A DNA stretch of 64,000 nucleotides from Verrucomicrobiota bacterium (GCA_947471985.1 CANIZL010000019.1:1-64000), one strand, 5' to 3'. Counted from the stretch's first letter, positions 34,737-43,743 are shown. A program made the numbers and translations. Notes: a model not told the origin generated them from the letters alone.

Positions 34737-35708
34737 TCAGTCGGCGTACCCGTGCGGATGGCGTTCATGCCAGGCCCAGGCGGTGGTGATGATCTGCTCC
34801 AACTGCGGGAACTTCGGCTTCCAACCCAGCTCCTGAATCGCCTTGCCGGCGGCGGCCACCAAACGCGGCGGATCGCCCGCCCGGCGCGGCTTTTCCAGCG
34901 CGGTAATGGGCCGGCCTGAGATGCGTTCACACGCGGAAATGACCTCGCGCACACTGAAGCCCTCCCCGTTGCCCAGGTTGAAGAAACCGGATTTCCCGGG
35001 CGCCAACGCGAGGATGTGGGCCTGGGCGAGATCCGCGATGTGGATGTAGTCCCGGATGCAGGTCCCGTCCGGCGTGGGATAATCCGTGCCGAAAATCTCC
35101 ACGTGCGTCTTCTGTCCCAGCGCCACCTTCAGCACATTGGGGATCAGGTGCGTTTCGACGCGGTGATGTTCTCCGAACTGGCGGCTGGCTCCCGCCGCAT
35201 TGAAATATCGAAAGGCGACGAAATCGAGTTGGTGCAATTGCTGGTACCACTTCAGCACCTGCTCAAACATCAGCTTGGACTCGCCGTAAGGATTCACCGG
35301 CCGCTGGGGCAGCGTTTCATCCATCGGCATTTTCTCCGGCGTGCCGTAGGTCGCGCAGGTGGAGCTGAAGACGAATTTCTTCACGCCCGTGGCGACGCAG
35401 GCATCCAGCAGATTGATGCCTCCGGCGACATTATTGCGGAAGTATTTGGACGGATTGGTCATGGATTCGCCCACCAACGCGTGGGCGGCGAAATGTACCA
35501 CCGCCTCCGGTTGCGCCGCCTGCAAGGCCACCGCGATGGCGGAGCGATCATTGAAATCACCCTGTAAAAAACGCGCCCGCGGATCCACGGCGGAACGATG
35601 TCCCTCCGCCAGATTGTCAAACACGGTGACGCTGTGACCGGCGTTCAGGAGTTCCTCAACGCAGACCGACCCAATATATCCGGCCCCGCCGGTGACGAAG
35701 ACATTCAT
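34737..35708 (-). CDS. galE: UDP-glucose 4-epimerase
   Basis: A 323-residue extended SDR that interconverts UDP-glucose and UDP-galactose using tightly bound NAD. ATG 35708 gives the N-terminus MNVFVTGGAGYIGSVCVEEL with the GxxGxxG motif; the open frame upstream is not similar. FSSTCATYG (residues 114-122) carries the active-site serine/threonine, and Y141-G-E-S-K145 supplies the catalytic Tyr and Lys. Substrate-binding elements RYFNAAGAS, GTCIRDYIHIADLA and FNLGNGEGFSV are as in bacterial GalE. Length is normal. It is divergent from a DUF1080 lipoprotein gene, with a large inverted repeat between them. Confidence 0.96.
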   Translation of the reverse strand: MNVFVTGGAGYIGSVCVEELLNAGHSVTVFDNLAEGHRSAVDPRARFLQGDFNDRSAIAVALQAAQPEAVVHFAAHALVGESMTNPSKYFRNNVAGGINLLDACVATGVKKFVFSSTCATYGTPEKMPMDETLPQRPVNPYGESKLMFEQVLKWYQQLHQLDFVAFRYFNAAGASRQFGEHHRVETHLIPNVLKVALGQKTHVEIFGTDYPTPDGTCIRDYIHIADLAQAHILALAPGKSGFFNLGNGEGFSVREVISACERISGRPITALEKPRRAGDPPRLVAAAGKAIQELGWKPKFPQLEQIITTAWAWHERHPHGYAD

Positions 35709-35798
35709 GCGCGAAGGGAGACTACGGACGGAATGCGGCATGGCAACTTTGGGAAATCGCGTGCGGTCACGCACCGGACCGACGTGCGGGGAGGGGCA

Positions 35799-35827
35799 GA
35801 AATTTGGGATTTGAAATCCCGAATTTC
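35799..35827. promoter_or_regulatory. 29-bp inverted repeat between galE and the DUF1080 gene
   Basis: Arms of 14 bases (GAAATTTGGGATTT at 35799-35812 and AAATCCCGAATTTC at 35814-35827) around a single G, with one mismatch that would be a G-U pair in RNA. It ends 18 bases before ATG 35846. It could be an operator between the divergent genes, a hairpin in the leader of the DUF1080 mRNA, or a dispersed intergenic palindrome. There is no T-run after it, so it is not an ordinary terminator. Confidence 0.6.
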
Positions 35828-35845
35828 ACGCCAAGCTCCCCGCCG

Positions 35846-36580
35846 ATGCACTCCCGTAAATTTGCGATCTACGTTGCGGCGTTGACCGGTCTGGCCGCTT
35901 CCGGTCTGACCGGCTGCCAACTGACCTCCCGAACCCAGGCCAAGCGCGACGCCGGCTCGGAAATCCTGTTCAACGGCCAGGATCTCACCGGCTGGACCGG
36001 CCTTTCCGATCATTGGACGGTGGAAGATGGAGCCATCACCGGCTACACCACGGCCGCGAATCCGCTCAAGAACAACACCTTCCTCGCCTGGACGGGCGGC
36101 AAGGTCGACAATTTCGAGCTCCGCTTTAAGTACCGGATCTTCAACGGAAATTCCGGCGTGCAATACCGCTCCACCCTCGTGGATCCGGAGAAGATGATTG
36201 TGGGCGGTTACCAGGCGGACTTCGAAGCCGGTACCACCTACAGCGGCATTCTTTACGAAGAACGCGGCCGCGGCATCCTCGCCGAACGCGGACAACGCAC
36301 CCACGTGGTGGATACCGATGCCGGCACCAAGGTGATCACTCTCGGCCGGATGGCGGAAAGCGCCGCCCTGCAGGCCAACATCCGTTCCGAGCAGTGGAAC
36401 GACTACCTGATCATCGCGGACGGCAACCACGTGCAGCATTTCATCAACGGCAAGTGCACGGCCGACGTCGTGGATGACGGCGCGAAGGCGCCCAAGTCCG
36501 GCATTCTCGCCCTCCAGATCCACGTCGGCCCGCCGATGAAGGTGCAGTTCCAGGATCTGAAGCTCAAGCGCCGCCCCTGA
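35846..36580 (+). CDS. DUF1080 (3-keto-disaccharide hydrolase-like) lipoprotein
   Basis: A 244-residue lipoprotein. ATG 35846 gives a signal peptide with lipobox L-T-G-C (cysteine about residue 27). The mature part is a DUF1080 domain, a ConA-like fold: ILFNGQDLTGWTGL, WTVEDGAITGY, NFELRFKYRIFNGNSGVQYR (NFELRFKYRI and NSGVQYR), GGYQADF, and the end GILALQIHVGPPMKVQFQDLKLK (ILALQIHVGPPM and VQFQDLKL). The family acts on glycosides, some members on 3-keto-disaccharides, in the periplasm. It lies just downstream of the 29-bp inverted repeat and divergent from galE. Confidence 0.92.
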   Translation: MHSRKFAIYVAALTGLAASGLTGCQLTSRTQAKRDAGSEILFNGQDLTGWTGLSDHWTVEDGAITGYTTAANPLKNNTFLAWTGGKVDNFELRFKYRIFNGNSGVQYRSTLVDPEKMIVGGYQADFEAGTTYSGILYEERGRGILAERGQRTHVVDTDAGTKVITLGRMAESAALQANIRSEQWNDYLIIADGNHVQHFINGKCTADVVDDGAKAPKSGILALQIHVGPPMKVQFQDLKLKRRP

Positions 36581-36609
36581 TCCGGTCGCCTCGGCCCGGA
36601 CGCCGCGTC

Positions 36610-36631
36610 CGTCCCGGAAAACCCCGGGACG
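36610..36631. terminator. Possible hairpin after the DUF1080 gene
   Basis: A perfect 8-bp stem, CGTCCCGG (36610-36617) with CCGGGACG (36624-36631), loop AAAACC, 30 bases after the stop. It lacks a T-run, so termination is uncertain. Confidence 0.35.
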
Positions 36632-36690
36632 GAGCGCCGCGCCCCCGGCCCCGCGCTGCCGCCCCGGGTGGTTGAAGCCCCTGCCTTCTC

Positions 36691-37455
36691 GTGGACACCC
36701 TCCGAATTCGCACCCCCGAAGGCGTGGAGTTCGCCCTGCCGCTCGCCGGGCCGGTCGTCCGACTGATGGCTTGGTTGGTGGATTTTCTCGTGCTGCTGGC
36801 GGCGGTGGTGGTGGTGACCTTTGGCGCCGAATTGTTCCGCCTCATCTCCCCGGAGCTGGCCACATCGATCAACCTGTTGAGTCTCTTCCTGCTGCCCACC
36901 GCGTACGGTTTTCTTTTCGAGTGGTACGGACGTGGTCGAACCCTGGGCAAACGCCTTTTCGGTTTGCGGGTGGTGGATGCCCGGGGATTGAAGCTGACCT
37001 TTGGACAGGTCGTGCTCCGCAATCTGCTGCGGGCTGTGGATTTTCTGCCGGCCTTTTATTTTGTCGGTGGAATCACCAGCGTGCTTTCGCCCCGCTGCCA
37101 GCGGCTGGGCGATATTGCCGCGGGAACGGTAGTGGTGCGGCAACGGCCCGGAGCGGAGCCGGATCTGCGGCAGTTGCTGGCGGGCAAATTCAATTCCCTG
37201 CGCACGCAACCGCACCTGGCTGCCCGCCTGCGCCAGCGTCTCGGAGCCGCCGAGGCGTCCCTGGCCTTGCAGGCGCTGCTCCGCCGCGACGAACTTGAGC
37301 CCAACGCCCGATTGGAATTGTATCGCGATCTCGCGGATCGCTTTCGCGCGGAAGTGGCGTTTCCACCGGAGATTGTCGATGGACTGTCGGACGAACACTA
37401 CATCCGCAACGTGGTGGACATCCTGTACCACACGAAGCGGGAAGCCACCGCCTGA
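36691..37455 (+). CDS. RDD family integral membrane protein
   Basis: A 254-residue protein starting with GTG 36691. The RDD domain occupies about residues 15-155: the first helix begins RLMAWLVDFLVLLAAVVVV with the family Arg and Asp-Asp-type positions (R, D), a second helix LLSLFLLPTAYGFLFEWYGRGRTLGKRLFGLRVVD (LLSLFLLPTAYGFLF, then GRTLGKRLFGLRVVD), and a third around VLRNLLRAVDFLPAFYF, followed by QRLGDIAAGTVVV. The C-terminal 90 residues are soluble and helical. RDD proteins are membrane proteins of mostly unknown function; some are linked to ion exchange. The gene is convergent with dnaG. Confidence 0.88.
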   Translation: MDTLRIRTPEGVEFALPLAGPVVRLMAWLVDFLVLLAAVVVVTFGAELFRLISPELATSINLLSLFLLPTAYGFLFEWYGRGRTLGKRLFGLRVVDARGLKLTFGQVVLRNLLRAVDFLPAFYFVGGITSVLSPRCQRLGDIAAGTVVVRQRPGAEPDLRQLLAGKFNSLRTQPHLAARLRQRLGAAEASLALQALLRRDELEPNARLELYRDLADRFRAEVAFPPEIVDGLSDEHYIRNVVDILYHTKREATA

Positions 37456-37492
37456 GGGGGCGGCCCACGATTCGTCCAGGACACCGCTGCGG

Positions 37493-39412
37493 TTAGAATC
37501 CGCCCAACTCCGCCAACGGGGTTTTCTTCCAGGCCCGCAGCTGCAATTGCTGCTGCATGACTTCGATCCGCCGTTCGTCCGGCAACGCGACATCCATCAA
37601 TTGTCCGGTCAATATCGATAGTTGCCGGTCGATCCAAAGATTGCGCAAGCGCAGGGTGGCTTCCGATAACTGCGTCGCCAGCTCCGCCACCGCCCGCTGC
37701 TCCATCGCCGCCTCCGTCACCAATTGCACGGCAAACGGGTCCTGCGATAACTGCTCCAACAGCGGGCCCAACTCCGCGGCCCGATCACTGCCCGCCTGTG
37801 CCAGCCGCAGGCCCACCACATTACGGATCGTCTCATGCGCAATCCAGGTGCAATCCAGATGCGCCGCGGCCCACGCCAGCAGGTCGTGATCCGCCAGCAG
37901 AAGAAACTTCAGCAACCAGAGTTCCGGTTGTCCCGGGCGGGACATTTCACGGGGTTCCACGTAATCCTCCGGTGCGGTCGGTAGCGGCCCACCGGCCGAT
38001 TCCGTGGCGGCTTCGTCCGCCGCCGCATCCAGGGCTGCGTCCGCATTGTCGATCCGGGGCGGCGCGGGCGCGGGCGCAGGCGCAGGCGCCCGGACGGGCC
38101 GGGGCGCGGCAGGCACCTGCTTGCGAAATTCCGTCCGCACTGCCTCCGCCGTCACCCCCAGCCGCGTCGCCGTGCGCTGCGCATAGGTGTCGATCAAGAC
38201 CGCATTGCCTGTGCGATTCACCTTGTCCGCCATCGCCCGCACGACCGCCAGGCGGCCACGATCACTTCCGAGGTCATTTTCGGCGGTCAATTGCGCGAGG
38301 TAATAATCGAAGAACCCCTGCGCCCGACCGAGAATTTCCCGGAAGGCGTCCGCGCCATGCTGGCGCAAATACGAATCCGGGTCGTCGGGCGGCGGAATGC
38401 TGGCGACCTTCACGGCCAAGCCGCTGGGCAGACATTCATCCAGCGACCGCACGCTCGCGGCCCGGCCCGCCTTGTCGCCGTCGAAGCACAATACCACCTC
38501 GTTGACGTACCGCTTCAGGATCCGCGCATGGTCCGCCGTCAACGCCGTGCCCTGCGGCGCCACCACGTTCCGCACGCCGGCGGTATGACAAGCAATCGTG
38601 TCGAGCTGACCTTCGCAGATGACCGCGTGGCCCGCGTCGAGGATGGCCCGCTTCGCCTTGTCGAGCGCGAAGAGCACCCTGCCCTTCGTAAAAATCGGCG
38701 TCTCCGGTGAGTTGACGTATTTCGCAATCTTTTCGTCGCCCTGCAGGATGCGGCCGCTGAAGGCAATCACCCGGCCCTGCTCGTCACAGATCGGAAACAT
38801 GAGCCGTCCCCGGAAGCGGTCGTACTCCCGGCCCGTCTCGGGCTTGCGAATGATCAATCCCGCCTGCTCGCCCAGAGCTTTATCGAAGCCGTGCCTTTGC
38901 AGCCACCCGACGGTGTCATCCCAGGCCTCCGGGGCGGCCCCGATCCGGAATTCGCGAATGGCGTCGGCGCTCACGCCGCGCTTCGCGAGATAGGTGCGGG
39001 CGATCTCTCCGGCGGGCTCGCTGGCCAGACACTGTTGCCACCGCTGGCAGATCGCCTCGTGGAGTTTCAGCAGGTGATCCTTCAACCCACGGACCTGCGC
39101 CGCTGCCGGATTCTCGTCGCGTTCCAGCGGAATCCGCGCCCGCTCCGCCAGGCGCTCAATCGCTTCCGGGAAATTCACGTTCTCAAACTGCTGCACGAAC
39201 TTGAAGACATCCCCGCCGGCGTGGCAGCCAAAGCAATGAAAGATCTGCCGGCTGGGCGAGACATTGAAGCTCGGGCTTTTCTCCTTATGAAACGGACACA
39301 GGCCCACAAAATTGCCGCCGGCTCGCTTGAGCGGCACGTACGAGCCGATGACATCCACGATGTCACTCGCCGCCCGTACCCGTTCGCGAAAGCTGTCGTT
39401 AAAGAATCCCAC
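37493..39412 (-). CDS. dnaG: DNA primase
   Basis: A 639-residue primase that makes RNA primers at the replication fork. The N-terminal CHC2 zinc finger has C39, H42, C60 and C63 (LCPFHKEKS, then FHCFGCHAGGD). The primase core follows (GRLMFPICDEQGRVIAFSGR split at GRLMFPICDE and VIAFSGRI; YVNSPETPIFTKGRVLF), then the Toprim acidic motif CEGQLDT and LCFDGDKAG. A proline/alanine-rich linker (APAPAPAPAP, about residue 450) precedes the C-terminal helicase-binding domain. I start at GTG 39412 (VGFFNDSFRERV); residues before it in the open frame are not conserved. There is no neighbouring rpoD or rpsU. Confidence 0.95.
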   Translation of the reverse strand: MGFFNDSFRERVRAASDIVDVIGSYVPLKRAGGNFVGLCPFHKEKSPSFNVSPSRQIFHCFGCHAGGDVFKFVQQFENVNFPEAIERLAERARIPLERDENPAAAQVRGLKDHLLKLHEAICQRWQQCLASEPAGEIARTYLAKRGVSADAIREFRIGAAPEAWDDTVGWLQRHGFDKALGEQAGLIIRKPETGREYDRFRGRLMFPICDEQGRVIAFSGRILQGDEKIAKYVNSPETPIFTKGRVLFALDKAKRAILDAGHAVICEGQLDTIACHTAGVRNVVAPQGTALTADHARILKRYVNEVVLCFDGDKAGRAASVRSLDECLPSGLAVKVASIPPPDDPDSYLRQHGADAFREILGRAQGFFDYYLAQLTAENDLGSDRGRLAVVRAMADKVNRTGNAVLIDTYAQRTATRLGVTAEAVRTEFRKQVPAAPRPVRAPAPAPAPAPPRIDNADAALDAAADEAATESAGGPLPTAPEDYVEPREMSRPGQPELWLLKFLLLADHDLLAWAAAHLDCTWIAHETIRNVVGLRLAQAGSDRAAELGPLLEQLSQDPFAVQLVTEAAMEQRAVAELATQLSEATLRLRNLWIDRQLSILTGQLMDVALPDERRIEVMQQQLQLRAWKKTPLAELGGF

Positions 39413-39552
39413 GTGCCCGCTACCGTAGGACCTCCAGCCGGGTCGGGCGAAAGGAAGCACGACCGGAAACACCCCCCTGCCCCCCGAAGAGACCCGCTGC
39501 CCTCCCCGAATTTACCGTTCGGCAGGGACGCTTTGCGCTCCATACTCGACCC

Positions 39553-40665
39553 GTGGATACACTGCGATGGTTACCTACCGGGGGCGTCGGCCTGCGCGCC
39601 CTGCTGGAAGCCATCCAGGGCGCGCGACGAAGCGTCCGCCTCGAGATGTACATTTATCGGACCGGGTCGCCGGGGTTGGAGATTGCGGCGGCATTGACGG
39701 CCGTCGCTGCCCGCGGGGTAACCGTGCGGGTGCAGCTCGATGCCCTGGGTTCCCGTGAACTGCCGGACGAGTTCTGGGAGCCCCTCCGGGCCGCAGGCGG
39801 AGAAATCCGGCGGTTCAATCCCTTCGGTTCCGGCCGTTACCTGATCCGGGACCACCGCAAACTTTGCGTGGTGGACGACACGTTGGCGCTGATCGCCGGA
39901 TTCAATGTCAGTCCGGAATACAACGGTGACGGCGTGGTCAGCGGGTGGCGGGATCTCGGTCTGGCGATCGAAGGCCCGTCGGCGCAGACGCTGGCCGCGG
40001 TGTTTGATCAACAATACGGCCAGACCGATCTGCGTCCGCGTCTGCTGGCACGCTATCAAAAGCGCCGGGAACGACTGATGCCGGAGCTCAACCCGACGCT
40101 GCGCGTCCTGCCGGTGAGTCCCGGGCGGCAGGCGAGTTGCCTGCTCGATGCCCTTTACGAGGACCTGCCCCAGGCCCGTCGGATCTGGGCCTGCTCGCCC
40201 TACTTCATACCGCCACCCAAGCTGCGCCGCATGCTGGGCCGGGCGGCCCGACGCGGCGCGGACGTGCGATTGATTCTGCCCGCCCGCAGCGATGTTCCCC
40301 TCGCCCAATTGGCCGCTCGCTGGCTGTATGCCGGCCTGCATCGCCACGGAATAAAAATCTACGAATACCTGCCGCAAACCCTCCACGCCAAACTGTGGCT
40401 GATCGATGACGCCGTTTATACCGGCTCCTCGAATCTGGATCCGCGCAGCCTGCATCTGAATTACGAACTCATGATCCGCACCACCCAACCGGCCGTGCGG
40501 GCTCAAGCCGAGGAGATTTGTGAAGACTTGATCACCCACAGTCAGGTGATCCCGGCCAAGGGATGGTCCGCCTCCCGTTCCTGGACCACCAAGCTCCGGG
40601 AACGCTGGGCTTTCTTCCTGATCTATCGGTTGGATCCGTGGCTGACCCACGGGTTCTCGAGTTGA
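39553..40665 (+). CDS. Phospholipase D / cardiolipin synthase family protein
   Basis: A 370-residue enzyme with two HKD motifs: H101-R-K103-LCVV-D108 in the first half, and LHAKLWLID with H278 in the second, followed by GSSNLDPRSL. This is the pattern of cardiolipin synthases (ClsB/ClsC type), which join two phosphatidylglycerols. Unlike ClsA, there are no N-terminal membrane helices; the PLD domain starts at once (MDTLRWLPTGGVGLRALLEAIQ, given here as RWLPTGGVGLRALLEAI). It starts at GTG 39553. Other phosphatidyl transfers are possible. It is divergent from dnaG and convergent with pal, sharing a terminator. Confidence 0.88.
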   Translation: MDTLRWLPTGGVGLRALLEAIQGARRSVRLEMYIYRTGSPGLEIAAALTAVAARGVTVRVQLDALGSRELPDEFWEPLRAAGGEIRRFNPFGSGRYLIRDHRKLCVVDDTLALIAGFNVSPEYNGDGVVSGWRDLGLAIEGPSAQTLAAVFDQQYGQTDLRPRLLARYQKRRERLMPELNPTLRVLPVSPGRQASCLLDALYEDLPQARRIWACSPYFIPPPKLRRMLGRAARRGADVRLILPARSDVPLAQLAARWLYAGLHRHGIKIYEYLPQTLHAKLWLIDDAVYTGSSNLDPRSLHLNYELMIRTTQPAVRAQAEEICEDLITHSQVIPAKGWSASRSWTTKLRERWAFFLIYRLDPWLTHGFSS

Positions 40666-40698
40666 GCGGCGCTCGGCCACTGCGCGCACCCAAAAAAT

Positions 40699-40724
40699 AA
40701 AACCCCGCGGTAAGGCGGGGTTTT
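40699..40724. terminator. Bidirectional rho-independent terminator
   Basis: A perfect 10-bp stem, AAAACCCCGC (40699-40708) with GCGGGGTTTT (40715-40724), loop GGTAAG. The A/T ends supply a T-run on both strands. It ends the cardiolipin-synthase-like gene on the plus strand and the Tol-Pal operon on the minus strand. Confidence 0.93.
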
Positions 40725-40742
40725 AAGTGAATTCGGGGTCGC

Positions 40743-41444
40743 TTAGCGCGTGGCTCCGGGCGGGATCAGCACCACGGGTTCGACGCGGCGGTTCTTCGAC
40801 CACGCCGCCTCATTGTGGCCCAACTCGGCCGGACGATCTTCGCCGAACGTGGCGGTCACCACGGACTCCTGTGACACTCCGAGGTTCAGCAGGCTCTCCC
40901 GCACGCTCAGCGCGCGGCGCTCGCCCAGCGCCCGGTTGTATTCTTCGGTGCCGCGTTCATCCGCGTGGCCATCGAGCTTCACCATGTAGCCCGGGTGACT
41001 CTTCAGATAGTCGGCGATCTTCGCGACATTGCCCGTGTCCGCGCGGCGCACCACGGACTTGTCCAAGTCGAAGTACACAATGGCGGCCCGGAGGGCATCC
41101 GGATCCTGCGGCCAGGTTTCCCACTTGGCACGATCCGGTTGCGACAGATCCGTCGTGGGCTTGTTGATGGTCGGCGTCGAATCCGTACCCAACGGAGTGG
41201 ACGTGGTGGAACCGGGAAGATCCGTGCCAGCGGTGCCCGGGCCCGTGGGCAACCGGCCAGCGCGGCCGCCATCACCCAACTCACCTCCACCACCCACCGG
41301 GCGGGTGTTGGGAGTCAATCCAGTCGTACCACCTCCAACGCGCTCGGAAGAGGGCAGCGGGGTGATGTTTTTGGGGCGGCGCGAGCAACCCGCCACCAAA
41401 CCGGCGGCGAGGACAGTGTAGAGAACGGCGTGAGAGAGCTTCAT
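40743..41444 (-). CDS. pal: Peptidoglycan-associated lipoprotein (OmpA family)
   Basis: A 233-residue lipoprotein starting at ATG 41444, with lipobox VAGC near residue 20. A long glycine/threonine/proline-rich linker (about 25-115) leads to an OmpA-like peptidoglycan-binding domain: IVYFDLDKS, VKLDGHADERGTEEYN and LGERRALSVRESL, all characteristic of Pal. The linker is much longer than in E. coli Pal (173 residues in total). It anchors the outer membrane to peptidoglycan and is recycled by the Tol motor. It is the last gene of the tol operon, 23 bases after tolB, and a terminator follows. Confidence 0.95.
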   Translation of the reverse strand: MKLSHAVLYTVLAAGLVAGCSRRPKNITPLPSSERVGGGTTGLTPNTRPVGGGGELGDGGRAGRLPTGPGTAGTDLPGSTTSTPLGTDSTPTINKPTTDLSQPDRAKWETWPQDPDALRAAIVYFDLDKSVVRRADTGNVAKIADYLKSHPGYMVKLDGHADERGTEEYNRALGERRALSVRESLLNLGVSQESVVTATFGEDRPAELGHNEAAWSKNRRVEPVVLIPPGATR

Positions 41445-41467
41445 GATGAGCGATGCAGTCCAGGAGG

Positions 41468-42709
41468 TCAGCGTCCCCAACTGGGCTGGGAGCAACTACC
41501 CGAATTCAGTGGCAGATCCTTGTACTGCCGGGTGGGTACGTCAAGGAGACGAAGTGTCCGTTCGTTGTTTTTTCGGAAACTTATGGCCAAAGTCCGGGAA
41601 TTTGGCCCCCAAGAGGGGTCTTCCCCGTCCGCCACCTCCTGCGCAACCCCTCCGGAGGCATCCACGATGCACACCCTGAAGTTGTCGCGACCCACCATCC
41701 GGGTGAACGCGATCGCCTTGCCGTCGGGCGACCAATCAGGCTCCGTGGCGTTGATGATTCCGGTCGTGAGCTTGCGGGCCGTGCCGCCACTGGCGGGAAT
41801 CGTGTAGAGCGAAGGCCGCCCGCCACCGGTCGACGCGAAACAAATGGTCTGTCCATTCGGCGACCAGCAGGGTGAGGAAGCGTCGATCTGGCCGCGGGTC
41901 AACTGGACTGCGCCCGAACCGTCGAGATTTGTGACCCAGAGATGCACACCGCCGCCGCGACTCAGCACCATGGCCACCTGATGGCCTTTGGGGGAAACGG
42001 AGGGCGAAAGATTGGATCCCGAATAGCGCGCCACCGGGGCGCGGGCGCCGGTGCTCAAGTCGTGGCTGTAGATGTCCGAATTGCCGCCCCGATTGCTCAT
42101 GTAGACCAACCCGCGCATGCCGGGAATCCAGTCCGGCGACGCATTGATCGCCGCATCCTCGGTCAACTGCACGGGTTCGAAACCGTCAAAATCAGAGACG
42201 AAAATTTCGCTGATGGCTTCGTTATGCAGGTTGCGTTTGCCGAGCACGCGGCGGAAGGCAATGCGGGACTGGCCCAGCCCGGTGGAGCCGGTGACCGTCT
42301 TGATGACTTCGTCCGCCAGGGCATGCACCTGCGAGCGACGCGTGCCGCCGGAAAAGGCCCGGGCGAACAAGGTGGCTTGCCCACCCTTGCTCAGGAGCGT
42401 CCCCGAGACGTTCCCGTCCACCTTGCCTTTGAGCTGATAATCGGCTTGCTCCGCCGAAGCGAATTTGAAGCCGCAGACGGTGAGGTGGAAATCCAGCACC
42501 GAAAGCACTTCCGGCGCGAATCCCGAGACGTTGATCAGGACAGGCGGTTGAATCTGCCCGGCCTTGGTGACGACGTCGATTTTAAAGGCGCCAGCACTAC
42601 CGGTATCGGACTCGGCAGCCGCGGTCGTGAGGGGTGGAGCCAAGGCCAGCAGAAGCCCGCCGGCCAGAGCCGGAAGGGCAGACGGGGAACAGAGAGCACT
42701 CAGTTTCAT
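41468..42709 (-). CDS. tolB: Tol-Pal system beta-propeller protein TolB
   Basis: A 413-residue periplasmic protein with a signal peptide (ALPALAGGLLLALAPPLTTAAA). The N-terminal domain is followed by a propeller with repeated WD-like blades: SDFDGFEPVQLTED, PDWIPGMRGLVYMSNRGG, SPSVSPKGHQVAMVLS, LTRGQIDASSPCWSPNGQTI (ASSPCWSPNGQTICFAS) and EPDWSPDGKAIAFTR. It bridges Pal and TolA. Its start overlaps the tolA stop (ATGA at 42706-42709), so the two are translationally coupled. Confidence 0.95.
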   Translation of the reverse strand: MKLSALCSPSALPALAGGLLLALAPPLTTAAAESDTGSAGAFKIDVVTKAGQIQPPVLINVSGFAPEVLSVLDFHLTVCGFKFASAEQADYQLKGKVDGNVSGTLLSKGGQATLFARAFSGGTRRSQVHALADEVIKTVTGSTGLGQSRIAFRRVLGKRNLHNEAISEIFVSDFDGFEPVQLTEDAAINASPDWIPGMRGLVYMSNRGGNSDIYSHDLSTGARAPVARYSGSNLSPSVSPKGHQVAMVLSRGGGVHLWVTNLDGSGAVQLTRGQIDASSPCWSPNGQTICFASTGGGRPSLYTIPASGGTARKLTTGIINATEPDWSPDGKAIAFTRMVGRDNFRVCIVDASGGVAQEVADGEDPSWGPNSRTLAISFRKNNERTLRLLDVPTRQYKDLPLNSGSCSQPSWGR

Positions 42710-43743
42710 CCGGGAGCAGAACTTTCGAGGTTAAACGTAATAACGACTTCCAGATCCTCCCCTTTCAGGTCGGCTGGAAAAGGATTTAAGCGCCGTTGCT
42801 GGGACATGATCCGGGCGATGGCGGCATCGACGTCCCCAATGCGGGCCATCGAAAGCACGCGGTAGGTGAACGAACCATCGCGACGGATGGTGAGCGACAC
42901 CCGGGAGCGGGCAGACTTGGCGGCCAGCGTGGAAGGACGATTGCGATTCCAAGCGGCTTGGAAGACCTGTTGCACGTGATCGACGTAACTGATCACCACC
43001 GGACCATTACCGCCGGGTCCGGGAATCTCGATTTTGGTCGTGCCGGCGAGCGCTTTTCCCAGACCACTGACCGCATCGCTCAGGGCTTCGCGTCGTTCGC
43101 GTTCGGCCTTTTCCCACGCGGCCCGAGTGCGGGCATCCGCCTTGGCCTGTCGGTCCGCCTCGCGGGCCTCCGCTTCGCGGGCCTCGCGGGCCTCGCGGGC
43201 CTCCGCTTCCCGGGCGGCCTTTTCCGCCAGCTCCTGCTTTTTGCGATCCTGCGCGGGCGTGTGGACGATGTTGGGTGAAATCTCGATCTTCTTGGTCGTC
43301 GTCGCGCGGGTGTTGTCGACCTCTTGCGGCTTGTTCTGTGGCGTCGGCACCACCCGCGGCGGCGGATTGGCGGCGCGATTCCTGGGAGCTGTCGGCGGGG
43401 GCGGCGTGACGGTGGGCTCCGCCGGCGCCGTCGGCGGCGGCGTCGACGGCTTCTTCACGGGCGGGGTGGCCGGCGGAGTCGGGGTGGGAACGGGTGTGGC
43501 CGCCTTGGGGGGATCCGCCGGCGGAGGAGGCTGCTGCTCTCCAGGCGCGCCCGCCGGAGGCGAGCCACCGCGGGAAGCCCCACCGGTCAAGGTCGCCTGC
43601 GTGGGCACCAAGGTGACATACGGCTGAGACACCGGAGGTGGCGTGCCCGGGGAAAAGGCCGAGAGCAAGGCAAGCGCCGCCAGCAGTCCGCCGTGCACCA
43701 CGGCGGAGGTCATCAAACAGCGACGCTGGCTGGGGCTGCTCAT
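42706..43743 (-). CDS. tolA: TolA/TonB-like energy-transducing protein
   Basis: A 345-residue inner-membrane protein. One N-terminal membrane helix (AVVHGGLLAALALLSAF) is followed by a long proline-rich region (about 45-140) and then a charged helical segment (AREAREAREAEAREAD and similar, about 175-215) that should span the periplasm. The C-terminal domain, ending RRDGSFTYRVLSMARIG, INPFP-like LNPFPADLKGE and LEVVITFNLES, is of the TonB/TolA fold. Position between tolR and tolB supports TolA. Both ends overlap neighbouring genes by ATGA. The Ala-Arg-Glu repeat is encoded by a 9-bp tandem DNA repeat at 43162-43221. Confidence 0.88.
   Translation of the reverse strand: MSSPSQRRCLMTSAVVHGGLLAALALLSAFSPGTPPPVSQPYVTLVPTQATLTGGASRGGSPPAGAPGEQQPPPPADPPKAATPVPTPTPPATPPVKKPSTPPPTAPAEPTVTPPPPTAPRNRAANPPPRVVPTPQNKPQEVDNTRATTTKKIEISPNIVHTPAQDRKKQELAEKAAREAEAREAREAREAEAREADRQAKADARTRAAWEKAERERREALSDAVSGLGKALAGTTKIEIPGPGGNGPVVISYVDHVQQVFQAAWNRNRPSTLAAKSARSRVSLTIRRDGSFTYRVLSMARIGDVDAAIARIMSQQRRLNPFPADLKGEDLEVVITFNLESSAPG
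43162..43221. repeat. 9-bp tandem repeat inside tolA
   Basis: Copies of the unit GCGGGCCTC, some diverged, run through this part of tolA (minus strand: GAGGCCCGC, encoding Glu-Ala-Arg). The copies keep the frame, so changes in number would lengthen or shorten the periplasmic helix without breaking the gene. Confidence 0.6.
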
